Below are positions 43,793-53,071 of a stretch of DNA of 62,968 bases, one piece after another. Below the pieces are notes generated by a model. The model worked only from the letters and a program-made list of their open reading frames with translations, made no database searches and had not been told where the DNA came from. Both the position numbers and the translations under genes were made by a program. Origin of the DNA: JAAZBW01 sp035647855 (lineage in GTDB: Bacteria; Actinomycetota; Actinomycetes; Actinomycetales; Actinomycetaceae). Position 1 is the first letter of the stretch. Each line of letters begins with the position of its first letter. The DNA is taken from the NCBI GenBank assembly GCA_035647855.1, contig DASRMP010000046.1, positions 1-62,968 on the forward strand. Reading direction: 5' to 3'.

Positions 43793-45151
43793 TCACGCGA
43801 CCGTTCGTTCGGAGGAGGACTCGCCGTCGGAGTCACCGAGAGCAGCGACGGCGGCGAAACCCTTCTCGAGGTCGGCCCTGATGTCTGCGAGGTCCTCGAG
43901 TCCAACCGAGAGCCGGACCAGGCCCGGGTGGACACCCGTCGCGAGCTGCTCTTGCTCGGTCAGCTGCGAGTGGGTGGTGGAGGCGGGGTGGATCACGAGG
44001 GAGCGGACGTCACCCAGGTTGGCGACCAGCGAGTGGAGCTCGAGGGCGTCCACGAAGGCCTTCCCGGCCTCGAGGCCGCCGGCGAGCTTGAACGCGAGGA
44101 CACCGCTCGCTCCCTTCGGCGAGTACTTTTTCGCGCTCTCGTACCAGGGCGAGGATTCCAGGCCCGCGTACGCAACCTCCGTGACGCCGTCCTGACCCTC
44201 GAGCCAGCGAGCGATCTCGAGGGCTGAATCGGAGTGGCGCTGGACGCGCAGCGATAGCGTCTCGATGCCGAGGCTCAGCAGGAAACTGTTGAACGGCGCG
44301 ATCGCGGCGCCAATGTCCCGCAGGCCCTGGAGGCGGGCCTTGAAGATGTAGGACACGTTCGCCCCGAATGGGCTGTCCTTGCCGAGGTCGCGGGCGTAAA
44401 CGAGGCCGTGGTAGGAGGCGTCCGGTTCGGTGAACTGCGGGAATCGTTCCGGGTGCTGCCCGTAGTCGAAGTTCCCCGCGTCCACGATCACGCCTCCCAG
44501 GGAGGTGCCGTGTCCTCCGAGGTACTTGGTGGCCGAGTGCACCACGATGTCCGCGCCCCACTCGATCGGGCGGACGAGGTAAGGACTCGCGATCGTGTTG
44601 TCCACGATGAGCGGAACGCCGACCTCGTGCGCAACGCGTGCGACGCCCTCGATATCCAGCACATCCTGCTTCGGGTTCGAGATGGTCTCGCCGAAGAATG
44701 CGATCGTGTTCGGCCGGGCGGCGGCGCGCCACTGCTCCAGATCGTCCGGATCCTCGACAAACGTGGTCTCGATGCCGATCTTTTCGAAGGTGTGGTGCAG
44801 CAGGTTGTACGTCCCGCCGTAGAGCGAGGGGGACGAGACCACGTGGGATCCGGCGCCGCCCAGGGTGAGGATCGCGAGGGTCTCAGCTGCCTGGCCGGAC
44901 GAGGTCAGAAGGGCCCCAACACCGCCCTCGAGCGCGGCAATGCGGTTCTCGACCACTTCGTTGGTGGGGTTGTTGAGCCGCGTGTAGATAGGGCCGAGTT
45001 CGGCGAGGCTGAAGCGGCCGGCGGCCTGCTCCGTGTCCCGGAAGACGAAAGACGTTGTCTGATAGATCGGCAGCGCGCGCGATCCCGTCTCGGAGTCGGG
45101 CTTCTGGCCGGCGTGTATCTGAAGTGTGTCGAAAGACCAGTTGGATTCCAT
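43793..45151 (-). CDS. metY: O-acetylhomoserine sulfhydrylase (Cys/Met metabolism PLP enzyme)
   Basis: A 452-residue PLP enzyme. The PLP lysine is in HSATKYLGGHG, with DNTIASPYLVRPIEWGAD before it. N-terminal LQIHAGQKPD and C-terminal SVGLEDLADI are typical of the MetY group. It makes homocysteine from O-acetylhomoserine and sulfide. The ATG at 45151 has GAGGAG five bases upstream and gives the family start. The gene leads the metYX operon. Sulfide released by the CoADR-rhodanese enzyme could enter here, an inference only. Confidence 0.95.
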   Translation of the reverse strand: MESNWSFDTLQIHAGQKPDSETGSRALPIYQTTSFVFRDTEQAAGRFSLAELGPIYTRLNNPTNEVVENRIAALEGGVGALLTSSGQAAETLAILTLGGAGSHVVSSPSLYGGTYNLLHHTFEKIGIETTFVEDPDDLEQWRAAARPNTIAFFGETISNPKQDVLDIEGVARVAHEVGVPLIVDNTIASPYLVRPIEWGADIVVHSATKYLGGHGTSLGGVIVDAGNFDYGQHPERFPQFTEPDASYHGLVYARDLGKDSPFGANVSYIFKARLQGLRDIGAAIAPFNSFLLSLGIETLSLRVQRHSDSALEIARWLEGQDGVTEVAYAGLESSPWYESAKKYSPKGASGVLAFKLAGGLEAGKAFVDALELHSLVANLGDVRSLVIHPASTTHSQLTEQEQLATGVHPGLVRLSVGLEDLADIRADLEKGFAAVAALGDSDGESSSERTVA

Positions 45152-45626
45152 GGTTGCTCCTCGAAGATTCTGAACGGTGGGTTCTTCTGGGTCGAGGCTC
45201 CCGGAGGCGCGCATGGCTCACCGGAAGGACGCGGATCGTCCGGTCACGCAGTCTTCGAGTCATCTTCGGACTTAAAGGATTCCCGACTGCGGCCCTTGGG
45301 GCGGGCACGCCGAACATCCGCGTCAGCGGCACATTCGACGGTAAGGGAACATGTCAGAAGCATATGCGGCACTCGGCGCGTCTTGGGAAGGGACGTCCGG
45401 AGACTGAGACGCGCGATGGAACGAATGTGTTGTAGCACACGAGGACATGATCCGCGCCTTCTAGCGGAATTCCAATGGAAGTCAACGAGCCACGCCGCCT
45501 GTTGCGGAATGCAAACTGCGAATTTGGTGCGGATTCCGAAATGAAAGAGATAGCGTCTACCTGAAGCTTACGTGTCAAGTGGACACGCCGATAAATCACC
45601 ACCTCTTCTCCCCCGGAGGTAAGCAA
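45152..45626. other. Divergent regulatory region between metY and the endopeptidase gene
   Basis: 475 bp without a convincing gene. I see no SAM-I or SAM-IV riboswitch core on the minus strand, and no c-di-AMP (ydaO) riboswitch motif on the plus strand. The half from 45430 is clearly less GC-rich than the genes. A TAGCGT box at 45552-45557 on the plus strand may be the -10 of the endopeptidase gene. The leader before metY is more than 200 bp if its promoter lies in the AT-richer part. Confidence 0.5.
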
Positions 45627-47300
45627 GTGGAGCACCTCTTCGGACGTCGCGCGCGTGGCATGGCCGCGCTTGTGGCGCTCAGTCTGCTCATCCCGGTCTC
45701 AGCCATGGCGGACAAGCCGGGGCAGGACGACATCGATCAGGCCCGTGAGGCGGTCGCGACCACCGAATCGCAAATCGCCGGACTGGAAGGTGAGTTGGCG
45801 GTCCTCGCTGCCGCGGTCGCCGAGGCCGAGGTGGGCGCCGCCATCGCCGCGGAGGCCCACCTTCGGGCACAGGAGGCTCTGGAGTCCGCCACTGCCGCCG
45901 CGGAGGTGGCTCAGCAACGGGCCGCCGAATCCGCCGCAGAGTTGGACGAGTCGCGCGTGAGGCTCAGCGCCCTTGCCCGCGAGACCTACCAGGGGGGCTC
46001 GACGTCGGTCGGCACGCTCACGCCATTCCTCACCGAGGAACCCTCGGACGCGCTCGGGGCCTCCATCTACTTGGCCCAGCTGAGCGAGCGGACGGACGCC
46101 GACGTCAAGGATTTCGAGATCCTCTCGGCGGTCGACGACGTCATTCGGCGTGAGGCGACCGACGCCGTCGCAGCGCGGCAGGATGCGGAACTGGCGCTCG
46201 CGCACGCGGCGGACGAAGCGCGCCTCGCCGTCGCTGCATCCGATCAACAGTTGTGGCAGTCCGCGGAGCGCCGGGAAGCTCTGATCACGCGGCTGGCCCA
46301 CGAACGCGAGACGACTGTCGAACTCGAGCGGGAGCGGCAGGAGTCTCTCGAGGCCCAGGCGCGGGAGGCCGCGAACACCGCCGCGATGCACCTCGCGCTT
46401 GCCGTTGACACGACCTCCGCCGGTACCTCGGCGGGGGATCCCTCGTCCGTCGTTGCAGCTGGTCCGGGAAGCTCGCGAACCAACGGGCGTACGGAGAACA
46501 CCGCCCCGCAGCAGAGCGCGCCGCCAGCTGCGCCGGCTCAGCCTGCCGCTCCGGCCGAGCCGTCACCGGCTCCGGCTCCGCCTGCCGCTCCGGCTCCGGC
46601 TCCGGCTCCGGCACCTGCGCCGGCTCCGGCTCCGGCGCCCGCTCCGGCGCCCGCTCCGGCTCCGGCACCCGATCCGGCGCCCGCTCCTGCCTACACCGTG
46701 TCTTCGGCGAGTGGGACCTACTACGCGACGACTGCACTCAACGTGCGATCGGGGCCAGGCACGGGGTACGCCGTGATCGGCTCGCTGGCCAAGGACGCGA
46801 CGGTACAGGTCACGGGGACGGCCAATGGCTGGTACCGATTCGGCGAGGGGCGCTGGGCCTCCGGAACTTATCTGAAGGCAGGCACTCCGCCCGCGCCGAA
46901 ACCGGCTCCCGCCCCCGCTCCCGCGCCGGCGGCCGGCGTCGTCGAGAAGGCGATCAGCTTCGCGATGGCGCAGGTCGGTGACGCATACGTGTACGGCGCG
47001 ACCGGCCCCGACGCATGGGACTGTTCCGGGCTCACACAGGCTGCATACCGGAATGCGGGTGTCAGCATCGCGCGGTCCTCGAGTGCGCAGTACGGATCGG
47101 GCAGGCTTGTTCCGCTCGCGCAGATGCAGCGGGGCGACCTGTTGTTCTGGTCGTCGAACGGAGCACAGTCCGGGATCTACCACGTCGCCATCTATCTAGG
47201 TGGCGGCATGAAGGTCCACGCGCGCGCTCCGGGCTGGGGCGTGCAGCACGACGCCGTCTACTACGCGAACATCATGCCGAACGTGGTCCGATTGGGCTGA
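45627..47300 (+). CDS. Exported NlpC/P60 peptidoglycan endopeptidase with SH3 domain
   Basis: A 557-residue secreted protein. A signal peptide ends near VSAMADK (residue 28); a long Ala/Glu coiled coil follows (about 35-270), then a 60-residue Pro-Ala linker, a bacterial SH3 domain (about 360-415), a second short linker and the NlpC/P60 domain. The catalytic Cys is in WDCSGLT and the His in YHVAIYLG. It cuts stem peptides in the wall, like RipA-type separation enzymes. The GTG at 45627 has GGAGGT seven bases upstream, deciding against the GTG at 45579. Confidence 0.93.
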   Translation: MEHLFGRRARGMAALVALSLLIPVSAMADKPGQDDIDQAREAVATTESQIAGLEGELAVLAAAVAEAEVGAAIAAEAHLRAQEALESATAAAEVAQQRAAESAAELDESRVRLSALARETYQGGSTSVGTLTPFLTEEPSDALGASIYLAQLSERTDADVKDFEILSAVDDVIRREATDAVAARQDAELALAHAADEARLAVAASDQQLWQSAERREALITRLAHERETTVELERERQESLEAQAREAANTAAMHLALAVDTTSAGTSAGDPSSVVAAGPGSSRTNGRTENTAPQQSAPPAAPAQPAAPAEPSPAPAPPAAPAPAPAPAPAPAPAPAPAPAPAPAPAPDPAPAPAYTVSSASGTYYATTALNVRSGPGTGYAVIGSLAKDATVQVTGTANGWYRFGEGRWASGTYLKAGTPPAPKPAPAPAPAPAAGVVEKAISFAMAQVGDAYVYGATGPDAWDCSGLTQAAYRNAGVSIARSSSAQYGSGRLVPLAQMQRGDLLFWSSNGAQSGIYHVAIYLGGGMKVHARAPGWGVQHDAVYYANIMPNVVRLG

Positions 47301-47439
47301 TCCCGGGCTTGCCGCGCACCGCGGGCGCCGTGTCAGCCGCGGGGAGTTCGACCTACTGCACGGCGACTGCGGATGCCGAGTTCCCCCGCCCCCTGCCCGG
47401 AGCCACACCGGAGTGGCCCGCCCTGCGCTCGAGAGTGGC

Positions 47440-47670
47440 CCTTGCATGATTCGGCGGCCAAGTGGGCCTGCAGCGCTTTGTGGTGGGCACTTCCCTGCAA
47501 GTTCGGCCACTTCCGTCCGGGTTTCGCAATGCTCGCGGCGCGCGGGGCTTCTCGGGTGCGGTTCGTGGCCACTTTGGGTGCGGTTCTTGGCCACTGCTGT
47601 GCGGGTTCCGGCGGTTCGACGGCGGCAGTGGGCCCCTTGTGGGCCCCTTGGCCGCGGTTTTCAGCCACCG
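47440..47670. repeat. GTGCGGTTCNTGGCCACT-type degenerate repeats
   Basis: Repeated blocks such as TGCGGTTCGTGGCCACT at 47557 and TGCGGTTCTTGGCCACT at 47579 (22-bp period), with more degenerate relatives upstream. This is the left part of locus 4. The gap 47301-48938 has no credible gene. Confidence 0.6.
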
Positions 47671-47951
47671 CTGTAGGAGTTTCGGCCCTTTGAGCCGGCG
47701 CCTCCGCCGTCGAGGGGTGGATTTGGCTCTCTTTCGGCCTGTTCGCAGCTCTCCGGACCAGCGAATTCGTCTACTGTAGGCGTATCACTTCTACTGTAGG
47801 CGTTTGACACGTGTTAAACGCCTACAGAAGAAGCTAAACGCCTACACTTGTCGCTCCGCCGCCGGTTCAAGAGGCTCCGCTACCGATTGAACGGGCTGAA
47901 AAGCATCTCGGGACCACACAAGACCAGTGCGTACTGCCAAGACTCCTACAG
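47671..47951. repeat. 281-bp dyad element with terminal inverted repeats, copy B
   Basis: The left end CTGTAGGAGTTTCGGC (47671-47686) pairs with GCCAAGACTCCTACAG (47936-47951). Length is 281 bp, equal to copy A. The midpoint 47811 coincides with a 34-bp near-perfect palindrome (47794-47827) with CTGTAGGCGTTT arms around ACACGTGT. A further TGTAGGCG box lies about 20 bp outside on each side. Read in reverse complement, its arms match 25220-25500. Confidence 0.92.
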
Positions 47952-48140
47952 AAGTCTCCGCTCGCCCCATCGGGGGGCCCGTTCCTGGCCGAGAATGCTG
48001 CATTCACTGGATGAAACGCCCACGGAAGCGTCTTCCCGCGAAAGCGCAACAGCCTCAAGACTCGTCCGAAACGCATATGTGGCACCCCTGGAGCGAATTG
48101 GGGAGCCTCGGACTGCCTTCGGGGTCTGGTACCGGGTCGC

Positions 48141-48349
48141 TGGGGAACTTGGCACCTCTTTCAACGCTCCAAACCGGGTCGCTGGGGAACTTGGCACCTC
48201 GTCTGCTACCCCGAGGCTGCTTCTTGGGGAACTTCGGACCTCGACTTCGGGGTGCGTTGTTCCCCAGTAGGTCTCAGGTTCCCCAGCGCGCCGCCCAGAC
48301 GGGGTCTGAAGTTTCCCAGCTCACGCCAGACGAGGTCTGAAGTTCCCCA
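48141..48349. repeat. TGGGGAAC module, locus 4 (42-bp period)
   Basis: TGGGGAACTT at 48141, 48183 and 48225 (exactly 42 bp apart), then GTTCCCCA at 48259, 48278 and 48342 and GTTTCCCA at 48311. The reverse boxes repeat the spacing of locus 1 (19 then 33 bp). Sequence identity with 9640-9840 is high by eye. Confidence 0.9.
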
Positions 48350-48422
48350 GCTCATGTCAGATCATCCCGGATGGGGTCCAGGTTTCGCCGGTGGCGGTGT
48401 CCGGCCGGGTTCGTAGCGTGGG

Positions 48423-48855
48423 GGCGTACGTTCGTCACATGATGGCGCACGATCGTCACGCTGGCAAAATCGGGGTGCACGTTCGTCACAAGATGGCTGG
48501 CGTTCGTCACGATGGCGCGGTGACGTCACTGCGCCATGGTGACGATCGTGCGCCCTCAGCATTCTGCGTGTGACGATCGTGCGCCATGAGGTGACGATCG
48601 CGCGCCCTGATGTGACGTTCGTGCGCCGCGGCGTCAGGCGATGGGAAGAGGTGTGACGTTCGTGCGCCCTGAGGTGACGTTCGTGCGCCATGAGGTGACG
48701 TTCGTGCGCCACGGTGCCAGAAGGTGGGAAGAGGTGTGACGTTCGTGCGCCCTGAGGTGACGAACGTGCGCCAAGGCGTCAGGCGATGGGAGGAGGTGTG
48801 ACGTTCGTGCGCCGCGCCGTGACGAACATGCGCCCTGCCGTCATGATCGGGCGAC
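48423..48855. repeat. Phased GTGACGNNCGTGCGCC array, locus 4
   Basis: Four reverse units (48423, 48444, 48474, 48495) and twelve forward units (48539, 48570, 48591, 48612, 48653, 48674, 48695, 48736, 48757, 48798, 48819 and a degenerate one at 48840). Intervals are 21, 30/31 or 41. The three 41-bp steps share the insert GGCGTCAGGCGATGGGA or a variant. The array lies between the convergent endopeptidase and pyrophosphatase genes. Confidence 0.95.
48504..48545. repeat. 42-bp palindrome with two mismatched pairs, locus 4
   Basis: Same frame and length as the other centres (centre 48524/48525, core GTGACGTCAC), with two pairs broken (48511/48538 and 48519/48530). Nearest units are at exact mirror positions. 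Confidence 0.93.
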
Positions 48856-48938
48856 CTGGGAGGGCAGCGCAGGCCGGAGGTCGCCGCTCGCTGCGGGGCG
48901 CTGTTCGCTGTTCGCCGCGGGGCGCTGCTCGCCGCGGG

Positions 48939-49439
48939 TCAAGACTTGTCGTAGTACCCCTGGTCCTTGGCGCGCTGGTACGAGCGATTGATTTCTTCCT
49001 CGGCCTCGTCGCGGCCAACCCAGTGGGCGCCCTCGACCGACTTCCCCGGCTCCAGGTCTTTGTAGACCTCGAAGAAGTGCTGGATCTCGAGGCGGTGGAA
49101 CTCAGAGACGTCCTCGATGTCCGTGCGCCACGACGCGCGCTGATCGCCGGCCGGGACGCACAGCACCTTGTCATCACCGCCCGCTTCGTCCTGCATCCGG
49201 AACATCCCGAGCGCACGGCAGCGAATCACGCAGCCAGGGAACGTGGGTTCCTCGAGCAGTACGAGGGCGTCGAGGGGATCGCCGTCCTCGCCGAGCGTGT
49301 CGTCGATGAAGCCGTAGTCGTCCGGATAGCGGGTCGAGGTGAAGAGCATACGGTCGAGGCGGATTCGCCCCGTCGTGTGGTCCAACTCGTACTTGTTCCG
49401 GTTACCCTTCGGAATCTCGATGGTGACGTCGAACTCCAC
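48939..49439 (-). CDS. ppa: Inorganic pyrophosphatase
   Basis: A 166-residue family I pyrophosphatase. It has IEIPKGNRNKYELD, the metal-binding signature in YGFIDDTLGEDGDPLDALVLL and KVLCVPAGD. It hydrolyses pyrophosphate to phosphate. The GTG at 49439 follows GGGAGG by about nine bases and gives the compact family start. The gene is divergent from dacB, with a 27-bp tandem duplication between them. Confidence 0.95.
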   Translation of the reverse strand: MEFDVTIEIPKGNRNKYELDHTTGRIRLDRMLFTSTRYPDDYGFIDDTLGEDGDPLDALVLLEEPTFPGCVIRCRALGMFRMQDEAGGDDKVLCVPAGDQRASWRTDIEDVSEFHRLEIQHFFEVYKDLEPGKSVEGAHWVGRDEAEEEINRSYQRAKDQGYYDKS

Positions 49440-49452
49440 GACAGTGATCCTC

Positions 49453-49506
49453 CCTGATGTGCTTGGAACGCAAGGAGCGCCTGATGTGCTTGGAACGCAA
49501 GGAACG
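49453..49506. repeat. 27-bp tandem duplication upstream of ppa
   Basis: CCTGATGTGCTTGGAACGCA plus seven bases starts at 49453 and again at 49480, followed by extra ACGCAAGG copies. It includes part of the ppa leader. Confidence 0.85.
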
Positions 49507-49564
49507 CAAGGAGCGCTACGGGCGCGCCCGGCGCGCTCCGGACGTCCGCCGCCTGACCACACAC

Positions 49565-49570
49565 TAGTCT
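49565..49570 (+). promoter_or_regulatory. Candidate -10 box for the dacB operon
   Basis: TAGTCT 32 bases before the dacB ATG, giving a short leader with CAGGAG as ribosome-binding site. Confidence 0.4.
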
Positions 49571-49602
49571 GTGATCGGCCGAAACAGTCAGGAGCGGGCG
49601 GC

Positions 49603-50955
49603 ATGCGAATCGGGAAAATCCTTGCGGGACTTCTCGCGGTCGTGCTCCTCGTGGGCTACATCGTGCTCGACTCAGCCGATGTCGTCCCAGGTCTGCTCAC
49701 CACCCGTCCCAAGATCTCCGAACCGGTCGCCTACCCCGTCCCAGAGGTTGCTCCCCGCTCCCCGAACGCCGGCGCGTATGCGCCGGATCCCGCACCCGCG
49801 TCGGATGTAACCGCCGCCCTCGCCGAGTTCGTTGCCTCGCCGGTGCTGGGCCCGCGTCCCGCCGTCGACCTCCGGGATGGTGCCACGGGCGCGCGTCTCG
49901 CCGCACACAATCCGACACAGCTGGGCCCTCCTGCGTCGTCGACGAAGGTGCTCACCGCGGCGGCTGCTCTCGCCCGCCTCGGTCCGGCGAGCACGATCAA
50001 GACGACGGCGCTACTCGACGGCGAGACGGTTGTCCTCGTGGGCGGTGGCGATCTGTTGCTCGGCACCGGTGAGCCGAGCGAGGATGCCGATGGCCGCGCA
50101 TCTCTGACGGACCTCGCCTCCCAGACCGCCGCGGCGCTGCAGGCGCGGGGAATCACGGAGGTCTCGCTGGGCGTTGACAGCACGCTGTTCGAAGGTCCCG
50201 GATCGCCCTCCTGGTCCGAGCTCGACTACCGCTGGGTCATCCGGATGACCCCGCTCGCGATGCACGGCGGCATGAACGGCGAGACCTACGCCTCGAACCG
50301 CGACTACACGATCTACACCGGCCAGGTGTTCGCGACAGAACTCGCCGCGCACGGCATCACGGTTGCGGGGGAGCCGGTGCGCCTGGCGGCCGCCGAAGGG
50401 ACCGAGCAGATAGGCGTGATCGAGTCGGCGCCGATCGAGGAAGTCACCGGCTGGATGCTGAAGACCTCCAACAATTCGGTGGCCGAGGGTCTCGCACGCC
50501 TCGTCGCGATCGCACGGGATGAAGGGGCGACGGCGCAGGCCGCCGCGGCCGCTGTGACTGCCGAGGTGACGGAACTCGGTCTCCCGACCGCCGGGCTCGT
50601 CCTCCACGACACCTGCGGGCTCGCGGGCGAGAACCTCGTCACCGCCGAATTGCTTGCGAAGACAGTCCAGTTTGCGCTCTCCGGGACGGACCCACGACTG
50701 AACCCGTTGGTGCCATGGTTGCCGGTCGCCTATCTCGATGGCACCCTCGATGACCGGATCAGGGCCGCCCCCGGCGTGGTGCGCGCCAAGACCGGGACAC
50801 TCTCACAGGTGGTGTCGCTGACCGGCGTGGTGGACGCGGACTCCGGCGCCGTCGTCGTCTTCTCGATCGTGGCGGCAGGGCTCGATCCCGGAGACGTCTT
50901 GGCCGCCCGCACCGAGATCGACCGGTTCGTGACGCGGCTCCGGGAGATCGCCTGA
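49603..50955 (+). CDS. dacB: D-alanyl-D-alanine carboxypeptidase/endopeptidase (PBP4, S13)
   Basis: A 450-residue class C penicillin-binding protein. A signal anchor covers about 5-25. Motifs are S112-S-T-K115, S289-N-N291 and K396-T-G398, all present. It trims stem peptides in peptidoglycan. In S13 proteins a DGSGLSR loop is usual; here it is DTCGLAGEN, with Cys in place of Ser. The gene heads the long operon running to panC, with a TAGTCT box upstream. Confidence 0.93.
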   Translation: MRIGKILAGLLAVVLLVGYIVLDSADVVPGLLTTRPKISEPVAYPVPEVAPRSPNAGAYAPDPAPASDVTAALAEFVASPVLGPRPAVDLRDGATGARLAAHNPTQLGPPASSTKVLTAAAALARLGPASTIKTTALLDGETVVLVGGGDLLLGTGEPSEDADGRASLTDLASQTAAALQARGITEVSLGVDSTLFEGPGSPSWSELDYRWVIRMTPLAMHGGMNGETYASNRDYTIYTGQVFATELAAHGITVAGEPVRLAAAEGTEQIGVIESAPIEEVTGWMLKTSNNSVAEGLARLVAIARDEGATAQAAAAAVTAEVTELGLPTAGLVLHDTCGLAGENLVTAELLAKTVQFALSGTDPRLNPLVPWLPVAYLDGTLDDRIRAAPGVVRAKTGTLSQVVSLTGVVDADSGAVVVFSIVAAGLDPGDVLAARTEIDRFVTRLREIA

Positions 50956-50997
50956 CTCCGTGCACTCTCTTCCCCTGGCGGCGCGCGGCGGCTGGTC

Positions 50998-51003
50998 TAC
51001 CGT
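50998..51003 (+). promoter_or_regulatory. Leaderless -10 box before the metalloprotease gene
   Basis: TACCGT followed by six bases and ATG at 51010. It may provide a second start inside the operon. Confidence 0.4.
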
Positions 51004-51009
51004 TGAGTC

Positions 51010-52020
51010 ATGGAACTTCCTTGGGACGTCGCGGCGCGCCGCGCCGGTCAACTCGCCCCTGCGGGGCCCTCCGGCACCAAGGCCTCGCTCGGAGGAGTCG
51101 TCTCATCGCTGCGCCGCGCCGCCCGCACGGCTCCGGAGCTGGTAGCGGGAATCACCGGACTCCACGATGCGGCGAGCACCGCCAGGAAGTTCCCCGTCTA
51201 CGTCGTCGACCGCGCGCGGTGGAGCGAGGCGAACGCAGAGCTCTTCGCCTCGTTGGCGGGCAACTCCCTCGGACTCGACGGGTGGCTCCAGGCACGACTC
51301 GCCGCGGAGGAGACGGGCGCCTTGCTGGCCGTCCTCTCCACCAGGGTGCTCGGCCAGTTCGATCCGTACCTCTCACGGGGACGCCTCTTGCTGGTCGCGC
51401 CGAACATCGTGCAGGTGGAGCGTCAACTCGATCTCGACGTCATGGACTTCCGCCTCTGGGTGTGCCTCCACGAGCAGACCCATGCGGTCCAGTTCGCCGC
51501 TGCACCCTGGCTTTCCGCGCACCTGCGGGGCCGGATCGCCACGGTCGCCGCGGGGCTTGAGGACCAGGAGGCCGGACCGGTCCGTGTCAAGAACGCGGTC
51601 CGCGCGATCACCGATCTGGTGCGAGGCAAGGACGGCGCCGTGGGAGTCCTCTCGGCGTTGCTCACTCCCGAGGAGTCCCACCACCTGGACCACATCATCG
51701 CCGTCATGAGCCTGCTCGAGGGCCACGCCGATGTCGTCATGGACACGGTCGGCCCATCTCGCATCCCATCGGTGAGGAGGATCCGTGCCAGCTTCGAGCG
51801 GCGGCGCGACGGCGTCGGGCCGGCGGACCTGCTCCTGCGTCGCCTCACGGGCATGGACGACAAACTCGCCCAATACCGCGAGGGCGCAGCGTTCGTGCGT
51901 GCGGTGGTGGACAAGGTCGGCCACCAGGGGCTGAACGCGGTCTGGGCCGGCTCTGACAACCTGCCAGTTCCGGATGAGATTCCTCACCCCGAACGTTGGG
52001 TCAAGAGGATCCACGGCTGA
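51010..52020 (+). CDS. Zinc-dependent metalloprotease, DUF2342/F420-associated family
   Basis: A 336-residue protein of the conserved actinobacterial family next to tilS (annotated as zinc-dependent metalloprotease or coenzyme F420 biosynthesis associated). The zinc motif is H154-E-Q-T-H158 in CLHEQTHAVQF, and a downstream Glu in LLEGHADVVMD could be the third ligand. Substrate unknown. tilS starts two bases after its stop codon. Confidence 0.92.
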   Translation: MELPWDVAARRAGQLAPAGPSGTKASLGGVVSSLRRAARTAPELVAGITGLHDAASTARKFPVYVVDRARWSEANAELFASLAGNSLGLDGWLQARLAAEETGALLAVLSTRVLGQFDPYLSRGRLLLVAPNIVQVERQLDLDVMDFRLWVCLHEQTHAVQFAAAPWLSAHLRGRIATVAAGLEDQEAGPVRVKNAVRAITDLVRGKDGAVGVLSALLTPEESHHLDHIIAVMSLLEGHADVVMDTVGPSRIPSVRRIRASFERRRDGVGPADLLLRRLTGMDDKLAQYREGAAFVRAVVDKVGHQGLNAVWAGSDNLPVPDEIPHPERWVKRIHG

Positions 52021-52022
52021 CC

Positions 52023-53069
52023 GTGGGCCCCACCGAGCGTGTCGCACGTGCCCGCTCCGCAGTCGCGGACGTGGGCGCGGCGCCCGGCACTCGCGTCTTC
52101 GTCGCGTGCTCAGGTGGGGCCGACTCGCTCGCGCTTGCCGCCACGCTTGCGTACGTCGCGCCGCGCGAGGGCTGGGTGGCGGGCGCGATCGTCGTCGACC
52201 ACGGCCTGCGGGAGGGGTCCGCTGCGGAGGCCGACGACGTCGCGCGGCTCTGCCGTTCGCTGGGACTCGACGCTCGCGTGCACCGCGTGACGGTGGCCGC
52301 CGACGGCACCGGGTCCGGCGCGGGCGGGCCCGAAGCCGCTGCACGAGACGCCCGCTATGCAGCGCTGGAGGATGCCGCGGGCGAGGACGGAATTGTCCTC
52401 CTCGGTCACACACTGGACGACCAGGCTGAGACGGTTCTGCTCGGTCTCGCGCGCGGGTCCGGTGCGAGATCGCTCGCGGGGATGGCGCCGGCGATCGGGC
52501 GCTACCGCCGGCCATTCCTCTGGCTGAGGCGCACGGACACCGTCGGGATCTGCGCGGACCTCGGGCTCGCTCCGCTGGATGACCCGACCAATGCCATCGA
52601 CGGACCGTGGCGCCGCGCGGACGGCGGTCCACTGCGCCGCTCCGCTCTGAGGCACGCGGTGATCCCTGCACTCGAGGAAGCGCTCGGACCGGGTGTGGTG
52701 CCCGCGCTGGGACGCACGGCTGCGATGCTGCGAGCGGACGCCGACCTTCTCGACGAGCTCGCGGCAGCCGCTCTGGACGACGCGACGGTGGGGACGGCGT
52801 CGCCGGAGGAGGTGATCCTGCGGGTGAACAGTCTGGTGAAGTTGCCCGAGGCCGTGCGCACCCGGGCGGTCCACCGCGCCATAATGGATCGGACGACCCC
52901 CGGCACCCGTGGGGCAGTGGGCAGCCGCCACGTGGATGCGGTCGACCGACTCCTCACGGACTACCGGGGCCAGGGTTCCGCACATCTGCCGGGATTCGTG
53001 GTCGCCAGTCGTGGCGGCGAACAATTGACCATCGCGCGGAGGCCGCGCGTGACCGACGAAAGGGAGTAG
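52023..53069 (+). CDS. tilS: tRNA(Ile)-lysidine synthetase
   Basis: A 348-residue TilS. The PP-loop S30-G-G-A-D-S35 lies in VFVACSGGADSLALAATLA; LLGHTLDDQAETVLLGLARGSG is the family signature. It adds lysine to C34 of tRNA-Ile(CAU) so it reads AUA. GTG at 52023 is set by the tight spacing to the upstream stop. Hpt follows with a 2-bp gap, the common tilS-hpt pair. Confidence 0.95.
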   Translation: MGPTERVARARSAVADVGAAPGTRVFVACSGGADSLALAATLAYVAPREGWVAGAIVVDHGLREGSAAEADDVARLCRSLGLDARVHRVTVAADGTGSGAGGPEAAARDARYAALEDAAGEDGIVLLGHTLDDQAETVLLGLARGSGARSLAGMAPAIGRYRRPFLWLRRTDTVGICADLGLAPLDDPTNAIDGPWRRADGGPLRRSALRHAVIPALEEALGPGVVPALGRTAAMLRADADLLDELAAAALDDATVGTASPEEVILRVNSLVKLPEAVRTRAVHRAIMDRTTPGTRGAVGSRHVDAVDRLLTDYRGQGSAHLPGFVVASRGGEQLTIARRPRVTDERE

Positions 53070-53071
53070 TC

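Noticed and set aside
45152..45440. SAM riboswitch upstream of metY
   Set aside because: I could not find the conserved SAM-I or SAM-IV core or a matching four-way junction on the minus strand.
45416..45544. 42-residue Cys-rich leader peptide (MERMCCSTRG...)
   Set aside because: Points away from metY, has no ribosome-binding site and overlaps the low-GC promoter region of the endopeptidase gene. Not supportable.
45440..45626. c-di-AMP (ydaO) riboswitch upstream of the NlpC/P60 gene
   Set aside because: Such switches often precede actinobacterial wall hydrolases and DisA is present, but the conserved GGGGUGAAUC-type segments are absent.
48833..48938. Extra gene after the locus-4 array
   Set aside because: The GC-rich stretch contains only short imperfect repeats (gcggggcgctgttcgc) up to the ppa stop codon.
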